This document shows, in pieces, positions 16,401 to 22,046 of a stretch of DNA of 22,046 nt. Under the pieces are notes generated by a model that saw nothing but the letters and a program-made list of their open reading frames with translations, did not search any database and was not told the DNA's origin. Both the position numbers and the translations under genes were made by a program. The stretch covers positions 1 through 22,046 of the forward strand of contig CALSCQ010001945.1 in the NCBI GenBank assembly GCA_943704525.1. The letters run 5' to 3'. Numbering within the stretch: position 1 is the first letter of the stretch; every line of letters begins with the position of its first letter. Source of the stretch: Pigoraptor vietnamica. Taxonomy: Eukaryota; Opisthokonta; Filasterea.

Positions 16401-17656
16401 ACGAGCACTTGCGCAAGGAAGAGGCAAGTGCTGGGCCGCGTCTGTTACTGGCCGCTCGTGTCGCTTTTCGATTCGGAGACGAATGCAGTTGCGCGCAAAA
16501 CGCTTCATGCATACTACTCTCTATTCCCCACTCTTGGACAGACGTCAAGCGCATTCTCCCTGCGTGCGACTTTCTGCGTGCGGCACGCTCACGCTCTGTG
16601 CTTTCCTGTCTTCCGTCGTGCAGGAGGACCTGTGCGGTCACCGCGGCTTGCTTCCCAACTCGGAGAACCAGTCGTTTGAAATGCATCTTCCAACGGCCCT
16701 CCGCGAGCACTACGACCGCGTCTTCCTCTCGCTTGTGGAGGAGCAGAAGGGCGCGCGCGTCAAGGCGACGGCGTCGAACACTGGCGGCGGTGAGAGTCAC
16801 TGGCCGCATGTTTAATTTGAAGCTTGCGCGGTGGTGTTTGACATTGTAGGATCTCTCGGCTATCGTTCGCCGTCTCATTCCATCCTTCTTCCCGCGCCCA
16901 GGTCGCGTGCAGTCGCAGCGAAGCGGGCGCGGAATTGGCGACAAGACGATCCAGGCTTACCTCGCCGTGAACAGGTTCCTCGCGGCCTTCATCGACCATG
17001 TGAGTTCGGCCGGCCAAGTGTGAGCCCGCTTTACTGCTCGTTGGGGTCTCACAGCACTGTCTGTTGCGTGTCGCCCTTTCGACGCGTGCTCTCCCGTCGG
17101 TCGCTAACACGTCCAATGGACCTTGCGTGCAGGCGCTGAAGGAGGTGGACTACGTCGTCAAGGACAAGCTGTTCCTGGAGCAGCTCGTTGGCCTTGCGCC
17201 ACGTGCGGCCGACAAGGGTGTCTTCTACAACGGTTGGTGTCCGTGTGTGCGTTGGTGCACGGCGCCGAACGCGCGGCGGTCGTTGCGACTGCAGGGAATG
17301 CGATAGTTGGCACGTCCAAATTCCGCTCGCGCAGACGCTTCGTGCTCTCCTTGGTTTCGTGTCCTGTGTAGGCAGTGATGGGTTGTCAAATTCCCGGCTC
17401 ACTCTCTCTGCCCCTTCTTCTAACGGCGACAGAGGGCGGCCACGCGTACTCCAAGACGCTCTTCTACGGCAACGAGTGGACGCTCCTTCTGCTCGACATT
17501 ATGTTCTACGCCATCGTCGACCTCATCTTTGGCAATACGATCGTGTCGGTCGTCGCGACGTACGTCTTTGACCGCCTCCTGTGCGCCTACAGGAACTCGG
17601 CGTCGCAGAGCAACCTCGCGCGCAAGACGCTTGTCGACAAGCGCTTCCTTATCTAA
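10882..17656 (+). CDS. TMEM67: Meckelin (TMEM67), ciliary transition-zone membrane protein
   Basis: 23 exons join in frame: 10882-11074, 11201-11289, 11409-11508, 11842-12011, 12162-12245, 12367-12474, 12605-12744, 12907-13003, 13161-13268, 13477-13600, 13762-13870, 14059-14169, 14284-14380, 14530-14685, 14848-15033, 15314-15388, 15528-15638, 15792-15971, 16226-16423, 16624-16789, 16902-16999, 17133-17232, 17433-17656. The product is 1007 residues (human 995). It has a signal peptide (~1-28), a Cys-rich region with CGTNQ repeats (~35-180), an ectodomain, then transmembrane helices from ~528. Diagnostic blocks: VSIWRTYFVANEWNEIQ (670-686), HGRSVHGYADTDMWEMN and the C-terminus NLARKTLVDKRFLI, matching human NLASKTLVDQRFLI. 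Meckelin works with the MKS module at the ciliary gate and has a reported ER-quality-control role. ATG 10882 has strong context (GACAATGG) and starts the signal peptide. One intron is GC-AG; the exon 12 donor is the least certain junction. Confidence 0.95.
11553..11802. repeat. (TG)n microsatellite in meckelin intron 3
   Basis: Long TG runs broken by ATGTGCG blocks occupy most of the 333-base intron 11509-11841. The TG strand is the coding strand. The repeated TGATGTGCGTG interruptions show that the array grew by duplicating larger TG-plus-interruption units, not only by single-unit slippage. Confidence 0.95.
13401..13440. repeat. (TG)n microsatellite in meckelin intron 9
   Basis: Twenty TG/TC units on the coding strand, starting 132 bases after the donor at 13269 and ending 36 bases before the acceptor at 13476. 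Confidence 0.95.
15068..15152. repeat. 43-bp tandem duplication in meckelin intron 15
   Basis: GATGTGCGCTTGTTGTTTGTT occurs at 15068 and again at 15111, each followed by a similar GT-rich stretch, giving two ~43-bp units in tandem. It lies entirely within the intron 15034-15313 and has no coding effect. Confidence 0.8.
16424..16623 (+). other. GC-AG intron in meckelin (intron 19)
   Basis: Exon 19 ends ...CGC AAG GAA GAG and the intron begins GCAAGT, the strong consensus around GC donors. The acceptor is GTCGTGCAG. Joining these gives LRKEEEDLCGHRGLLPN, which follows human meckelin (LKREAENLCSQRGLVPN) with no gap. The nearest GT, two codons further, would break the frame. Confidence 0.85.
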
Positions 17657-17867
17657 CATTGCAAGCGGCCGGCCGGACGATGGCCTCTCGAGCGTGCGGC
17701 GCGTTTCGTTTTGCGTGTGTGTTGGCGTGCAGGAGTTTCAACCAAAACAAAAGAAAGGAAAAAGAGAAGTCGGTCACTTCTATATCGTTCTTGCATCGCG
17801 GGCGAAATAGAGAGAACCGCCCAGACAGGCCACACCGCGCACGACGTCGCGCCACGTGCGCACCCCT

Positions 17868-19313
17868 TCAAACAGCGATTACAAATTTCGCAATCGCCGG
17901 GTGCGTCGCCACTTCGACTATAGGACCGGGGCGACCCGTGCATATCGGGCGCGGCCAATTCCACGACGGCACCCACTGCACCCGCGCACCCTCCTTCCAC
18001 GCCTCCGTGGGGAGTCGGTGTCGCAGATCGTACTGTGCGCTTACGGCAGCGACGCGCTCGTCCACCGTCGCCTCGTCGAGCGCCTCCCAGTTGACCTGTT
18101 CCGCGCCGTCCATGCCGAGGTAGAGAGCCACCCAACCGCGCGCCGATTCCACGTTGGCGAACTTTCTAAACAGCGCGACGCCGACGGGGCCGCGCGTGTG
18201 CATCACCTCTTCCACGAGGCGGCGGTCTCGCGGCGTGAAGTTCGTGCGCAGCCAGCGCGGCAGCAGTTGGGCGTATCGCTCGCGTAGCGACGTGGGCGTG
18301 CGCCCCCCGAACTGCTGCGCAAGGCGCGCCCAGTCATTACGGGCCGAGGCCACGGCAGCGACCAGCGCCGCATCTTCCTCGGCGGTGAACGGACTGCCGG
18401 GAGCGCCCGTCCCCCCCGCGGTGGCCGTCGAGTCGTTCGTCTGCCACTCGAAGCAGACCGTCGCCATCGCCGCGCACTCGTCGGGCAGCCGTCCGTGTCC
18501 CACAGCCCACGCAATGCCGATCCAGTCCTTCCCGCGCTCGGCGATTGCCTCGAGCAGCCGCAGGCGCTCCTCGTCGCTCCACGGTGCGTTGTTCTCGAAC
18601 GTGCGCCAAGTGGCCGCCGCCGCCATCGCGCGCGCCTTTTCGTCGTTGACTGCGGGCTCCTGCTCGACGACGATGCCGCCGCGGACATTGTGGCTCGACC
18701 TGCCCGTCAGCTGTTCGTAGCGCGCGCGCACGGCCTCTTCCGTGCGGCCGACCGCCGTTGCAATCTGCAACCAATTGGCCCGCATCTGCGCCATTTCGGC
18801 GATTGTTCGGTCCTCGTCGAACGAAAAGTCGGGGTCGCCCTCGTGGTCCCGCACGGCTGCCCCGTTGCCCGCGCTGTCCTCGCTCGGCTCCAGAAGATAG
18901 TCGGTCCAGTACTCTGCGGACGGCGCAGGCTCGGATGTTACCCCGGGTTCTTGCGGGGAAGGTGATGGTGGGGGAGGTGATGGGGGTGCGACGAATGACG
19001 ACGACGCCATGAGGGCGTCCATGTTGAAGAGGCCCCCCAAATACTTTTCCTTGGCGCGCGCGTACGTGGGCGTTGCCGAAAACTTGGTCCACGCCGACGG
19101 ACCGTGCGGCTGCTTCGACAGCGGGTCCGCCTTCGGTTGCGCCGGCAGTCCGCGCGGTTGCTTCGACAGTGGGGCGGCCTTTGACTTTTTGGCCGCCTTC
19201 TGCGGTGGCACCGCCATTCGCGACTTGGCACGCGCGCGCACTGCGGTGCATGGGGAAGGCACGAGGGGCCTCAAGCGCATGCGCGCAAGGGCGTTTGCGA
19301 GGGCCATGTGCAT
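17868..19313 (-). CDS. Four-repeat Myb/SANT-domain protein
   Basis: An open frame without introns encodes about 481 residues. The N-terminal ~100 residues are basic and contain two copies of the motif PLSKQP (KAAPLSKQPRG, KADPLSKQPHG), followed by a Pro/Ser tract. Four Myb/SANT-like repeats follow, each with spaced Trp or Phe: about 163-202 (FSFDEDRTIAEM...NWLQIATAVG), 243-287 (PWSDEERLRLLEAI...DWIGIAWAVG), 308-350 (PFTAEEDAALVAAV...DWARLAQQFGGRT) and 358-399 (NFTPRDRRLVEEV). The third is the most canonical. Such repeats bind DNA or histone tails in the nucleus. Four tandem repeats recall SNAPC4-type or plant multi-repeat Myb proteins, but I cannot assign an orthologue. The start is uncertain: Met codons at 19313, 19307, 19280 and 19217 are all possible, and an out-of-frame ATG at 19335 precedes them. 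The gene faces the meckelin 3' end with 211 bases between. Confidence 0.75.
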   Translation of the reverse strand: MHMALANALARMRLRPLVPSPCTAVRARAKSRMAVPPQKAAKKSKAAPLSKQPRGLPAQPKADPLSKQPHGPSAWTKFSATPTYARAKEKYLGGLFNMDALMASSSFVAPPSPPPPSPSPQEPGVTSEPAPSAEYWTDYLLEPSEDSAGNGAAVRDHEGDPDFSFDEDRTIAEMAQMRANWLQIATAVGRTEEAVRARYEQLTGRSSHNVRGGIVVEQEPAVNDEKARAMAAAATWRTFENNAPWSDEERLRLLEAIAERGKDWIGIAWAVGHGRLPDECAAMATVCFEWQTNDSTATAGGTGAPGSPFTAEEDAALVAAVASARNDWARLAQQFGGRTPTSLRERYAQLLPRWLRTNFTPRDRRLVEEVMHTRGPVGVALFRKFANVESARGWVALYLGMDGAEQVNWEALDEATVDERVAAVSAQYDLRHRLPTEAWKEGARVQWVPSWNWPRPICTGRPGPIVEVATHPAIAKFVIAV

Positions 19314-19474
19314 GCAGCAGGCCGGCCGCCACCATCCCCTTTCGTCTGTGTCTTGCGCGATACACGGAACACTAGTAGAGAGGGAAAGGGAGAGAGAGAA
19401 AAAAAAAGAATGAGAGGCGCACATGCGTAACATCTCCCCCGGACAAAAAGAGTCGATCGTTTCTGATGCGAACC

Positions 19475-19480
19475 AAAAAA
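19475..19480 (-). terminator. Pol III terminator of tRNA-Ala
   Basis: Six T on the minus strand, one base after the tRNA discriminator position, the standard RNA polymerase III stop. Confidence 0.85.
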
Positions 19481-19481
19481 G

Positions 19482-19554
19482 TGGAGGTTTGGGGAATCGA
19501 ACCCCAGGCCTCACGCATGCGAAGCGCGCGCTCTACCAACTGAGCTAAACCCCC
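19482..19554 (-). tRNA. trnA-CGC: tRNA-Ala(CGC)
   Basis: The 73-base minus-strand sequence folds into a full cloverleaf: acceptor GGGGGTT/AACCTCC, D-arm GCTC-AGTTGGTA-GAGC, anticodon arm CGCGC-TTCGCAT-GCGTG, variable AGGCC, T-arm TGGGG-TTCGATT-CCCCA, discriminator A. Anticodon CGC reads GCG (Ala). The G3:U70 wobble pair, the main alanine identity element, is present. There is no intron and no encoded CCA, as usual for eukaryotic nuclear tRNAs. T6 at 19480-19475 is a Pol III terminator. It sits between two divergent protein genes. Confidence 0.97.
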
Positions 19555-19711
19555 ACAAAGATCTCCTTTTTCGGAAACAGACACCTTCTCATGATGACGA
19601 CTCTGAATTATGTGCCAGGCGTACTGAGCGTTACTCTGCTTTTGAGTGAGTGTGAGTGACTCACTTTTTTGCTCTCTCTCTCGGCTGTCAGTTTCCGTTG
19701 TCAGAGTCCGC

Positions 19712-20345
19712 ATGGCGGGTGTTCCCTTTCCCCGCGACGCGCCGGTGGTTGGCATCGCGCGCCAGCCCTCTTACCTCGAGGGCTTCTGGGCGTCGTCTCC
19801 TGACCCCGCTGCGGACGGCTACCACGGCGCGTACCCGTGGCCCATCGCGCACGCGGCGCCGTGGGAAGGGCATGCGGACTTTCAAAGTGCGCTCGCGGGT
19901 GTGGAGGCTGCCATTGTTGACGGCACACTTAATGGTGTGTTTTGCGTTTCGATGCGTCTCGTCTGCTTTCCCCATTTTTTTGCACTTGCATCACTCGGCT
20001 CAATTTTCTTGGCCTGTAACAGCGCAGACGGGTGCGTCCGTTGTGGCCGGCATTCCCTTGAGCTCTGCGCACGTGTACTCGTACGGCGCGCCTTCGGCCT
20101 GTCGCCTGTGCAGTGCGGACGTGGGCAACCGCGAATTCACGCTATCGTTCGCGTTGCCGCTGGCCGAAGGCGGCGCAATGTGCGTATCATGGCCCAGCGG
20201 ACTCGCGCACTATGTCGACGCGCACAATGTCGCGCCCTCGAGGCTGTTCTTTGACGTCATCATGGATCTGAATCGTCACGTGGGAACGGCGAACGTGGGC
20301 GGCGGCATCTTTAAAGGGCTACTGCGGCGGCTGTCGCTGAAATGA
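19712..20345 (+). CDS. Unrecognised small protein with C-x2-C ... H-x4-H pattern
   Basis: Two exons, 19712-19934 and 20023-20345, join in frame across an 88-base intron (GTGTGT...AACAG) to give 181 residues. A nearby second acceptor (GCGCAG, ending 20027) would break the frame. I do not recognise a named family. The N-terminal half is Ala/Pro/Trp-rich with no clear domain. The C-terminal half holds PSACRLC (Cys101, Cys104), NREFTL, then WPSGLAHYVDAHNV (His137, His142). Together these give C-x2-C-x32-H-x4-H, a plausible zinc site. From memory, small bacterial proteins carry a similar C-R-x-C ... WPEGLAHYVxxH block, but I cannot check this. There is no signal peptide or membrane helix. The stop is only 49 bases from the stop of the convergent glycosylase gene. 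Confidence 0.75.
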
Positions 20346-20394
20346 CATCAGGGGCCGAAACTGTGACTCGCATCGTTGGAGAGAAACACATTTT

Positions 20395-21905
20395 TTACCG
20401 CCTACGGCGCGACGAAACGGGGGCAGCGACCGGCTCGGACGCCGCCGCCTTGCCACGTGTCGCACGATGGGCGGGCTTCTCGTCGGCGACCACAGCGCCG
20501 TCGCCATTCTCTGCCTTGGCCCGCTTGCCCGCTGGCGCAACAGCCTCTTCCTCGCTCTCTCCCTTCACGACAGCGGTGCGCGCGCGCTTTGTGCCCTTTG
20601 GGGACTCGGGTTGGGCTGGCGCTGCAGCCGCTGCGTCGACCTTCGCCGGCCGCCCTCGCTTCTTGGGCGTGGCTGTCGCAGCTCTGTCCGCGTCCTCCTC
20701 CTCCTTCACAGTCTTGGCGCGCTTTGCATTTGGTTTGGTCTCTTCATCGTCCCCGTTGTCGTCGTCTGCCGCCGCCCTCTTCTTGGGACTCTTCTTCGAC
20801 CCCTTGACAGCGCCGTTGTCGCCGTCCGTCGGCGCGGTAGTGTCGTCGGAGGATGCCTTTTTTGCGGACTTGTCGCCGGAGGATTCCTTTTTTGCGGACT
20901 TGGCACCAGAGCCGGGCGTTTTCCCCTGGACGGCGGGTGCAAAGGCGCTCGTGCGCCCGCCCACCGTAATGAACTCGACCTGTGTGTCGACAGGGGCATG
21001 CGTCGGTCATTCGCAACGTCACTCACACACGCAAACTTTGCGATATGAATCGACTATCATCATGCACACTCTTCTCACACACAACAGTAATATGAATGTA
21101 GGACGAGGATAGCAAGGACACGCACCTTGTGTCCGTCCGCGGTGACCGGGTTCTTCTTCTTGCCCTTCCCCCACCGCACGTGGAAAATCCACGACGCCGG
21201 ATACTTCTCGCAGTCGCCGCCGAGATCGACCGCCGTGCGGCACACGTACTGAAGCTTGTCGTGCAGCGCCGCCGTCTGCTCGTCCGTCAGCGCATTCGAG
21301 CGCGTCTCCGGGTGCACGCTCGCTTGGTAGAGAACCTGCGAATAGGGCAGGCGGGAACGATGGGGAGAGTGAGCATAACAACAGCAAACGCTGCACAAGG
21401 AAAAAACACGGCACACATACGGCGCCAACACATGCACTGCATATTACATAACACACACCACCGCGCGCACACGCACGCACACACGCACGCACCTCGTCCG
21501 CGACCCAATTTCCGACGCCCGCGGAAAACTCCTGGTCCAGCAGTACGGCCTTGACGGGCGCACCGCGAGCGCGGATCAACTTGCGAAATTCATCGAGCGG
21601 TATCATAGAGAGGACGGGATCGAAACCGAGACGCGCACGCAGCTCGGCGGGGTCGGAGAGTGGCCGCACGCGCGCAAGACGCCGCGCGTCCGTGAACGCA
21701 ACGCGCACGCCGTTGTCCGTCTCGAACCACAGTTTCGTGAAGCGCGGCGGCCACTGCGCGCCGTCGCCGTCCTTAGCGCTCGAGCTGACGAGCTTGATTT
21801 TGGCGTAACCGGTGGCGGCGGCGCCAGACACCAAAAAGTTGCCCGTCATGCCCGGCTGAAAGTTGATGCAGGGGCCGCTGTTGAACACGATCCACAGCTG
21901 CTTTC
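20395..21905 (-). CDS. FPG: Formamidopyrimidine-DNA glycosylase (plant/fungal type) with AT-hook tail, 5' partial
   Basis: Three minus-strand exons, 21905-21493, 21335-21126 and 20979-20395, join in frame (donors GTGCGT). The ~402 residues lack the N-terminus with catalytic Pro/Glu, which lies outside the window. Visible parts: the beta-sandwich (FQPGMTGNFLVSG, VAFTDARRLARVR), the H2TH region (LLDQEFSAGVGNWVADEVLYQASVHP) and the C-terminal hairpin (YPASWIFH...VEFITVGGRTSAF). No four-Cys zinc finger is present, so this is the zincless-finger class seen in plants and fungi. FPG enzymes excise oxidised purines such as FapyGua and 8-oxoG and nick the strand (base excision repair). A ~185-residue Lys/Ala/Ser/acidic tail follows, with several basic clusters suitable as nuclear signals, an AT-hook (KKRGRPAK), a duplicated SAKK-x-SS unit, and the end SSRRRR. 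The exon at 21905 begins within a Gly codon shared with a missing upstream exon. Confidence 0.92.
20641..20664 (-). other. AT-hook motif in the glycosylase tail
   Basis: Codons for KKRGRPAK. The RGRP core flanked by basic residues is the AT-hook that binds the minor groove of AT-rich DNA. It lies ~100 residues beyond the end of the conserved glycosylase fold, in a Lys-rich disordered tail. Confidence 0.8.
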
Positions 21906-22046
21906 CTGCGCGTGCCGCAGAGTGAACGAGCATTATCCGTGTTAGAACGACAATCGCTGTCTTCGGTGTCATGCGTGTGTGTGTGTGTGTGTCTGTGTGT
22001 GTGTGTATGTGTGTGTGTGTGGGGGGGGGGGGGGGGGGGGGGGGGG
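21906..22046. repeat. Upstream flank of FPG: (TG)n and G26 at the window end
   Basis: After the acceptor at 21906 the glycosylase intron (or other upstream sequence) continues to the end of the window. TG repeats fill 21975-22020 and 22021-22046 is 26 consecutive G. A pure G run at a sequence end is often a read or assembly artefact. Here TG is on the non-coding strand of the gene, unlike most intron arrays in this window. Confidence 0.85.

Noticed and set aside
18337-19365. 342-codon minus-strand frame overlapping the Myb gene
   Set aside because: Arg/Gly-rich shadow frame; the other frame on the same strand has four Myb/SANT repeats.
1-22046. Assignment to Acanthamoeba
   Set aside because: GC content, introns and the cyclase-kinase fit, but the profilin differs from the Acanthamoeba sequences I remember and meckelin would be unexpected in a non-ciliated amoeba. 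Left open.

Overview
The window is nuclear DNA of a GC-rich, intron-rich unicellular eukaryote. Its genes are split by many short spliceosomal introns (about 110-370 bp). All introns I could define are GT-AG except one clear GC-AG intron. The donor is very often GTGCGT, and (GT)n/(CA)n microsatellites fill several introns. A cyclase-kinase fusion and a profilin suggest an amoebozoan, an apusomonad or another free-living protist. An intact meckelin gene argues for a lineage that has, or recently had, cilia. I cannot name the species. Both window ends lie in simple repeats ((TG)n at the start, (TG)n plus G26 at the end), so this may be a whole contig that stopped at repeats.

Layout, left to right: the 3' end of the splicing helicase PRP16/DHX38 (+, 323-1632); profilin (-, 2153-2852, 2 exons); prefoldin subunit 1 (-, 3686-4761, 4 exons); a 1.3 kb divergent promoter region holding a ~100 bp tandem repeat; a class III adenylyl cyclase fused to a TKL-type protein kinase ending in a CaaX box (+, 6070-8756, 8 exons); a 3-hydroxyisobutyrate dehydrogenase-like enzyme (-, 9321-10529, 3 exons); meckelin/TMEM67 (+, 10882-17656, 23 exons, 1007 residues); a four-repeat Myb/SANT protein (-, 17868-19313); tRNA-Ala(CGC) (-, 19482-19554); an unrecognised protein with a C-x2-C...H-x4-H pattern (+, 19712-20345, 2 exons); and a plant/fungal-type formamidopyrimidine-DNA glycosylase with a basic AT-hook tail, lacking its 5' end (-, 20395-21905).

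The genes are ordinary neighbours, not an operon: helicase, cytoskeleton, chaperone, signalling, metabolism, cilium and DNA repair. The observations most worth a second look are the predicted prenylated cyclase-kinase fusion, the meckelin gene, the AT-hook glycosylase, the small C-x2-C protein, the tandem promoter repeat, and the GTGCGT/(GT)n intron style. I found no phage, virus, CRISPR or insertion sequence. There is one possible, very weak, tRNA-derived retroposon trace at 3329-3521.
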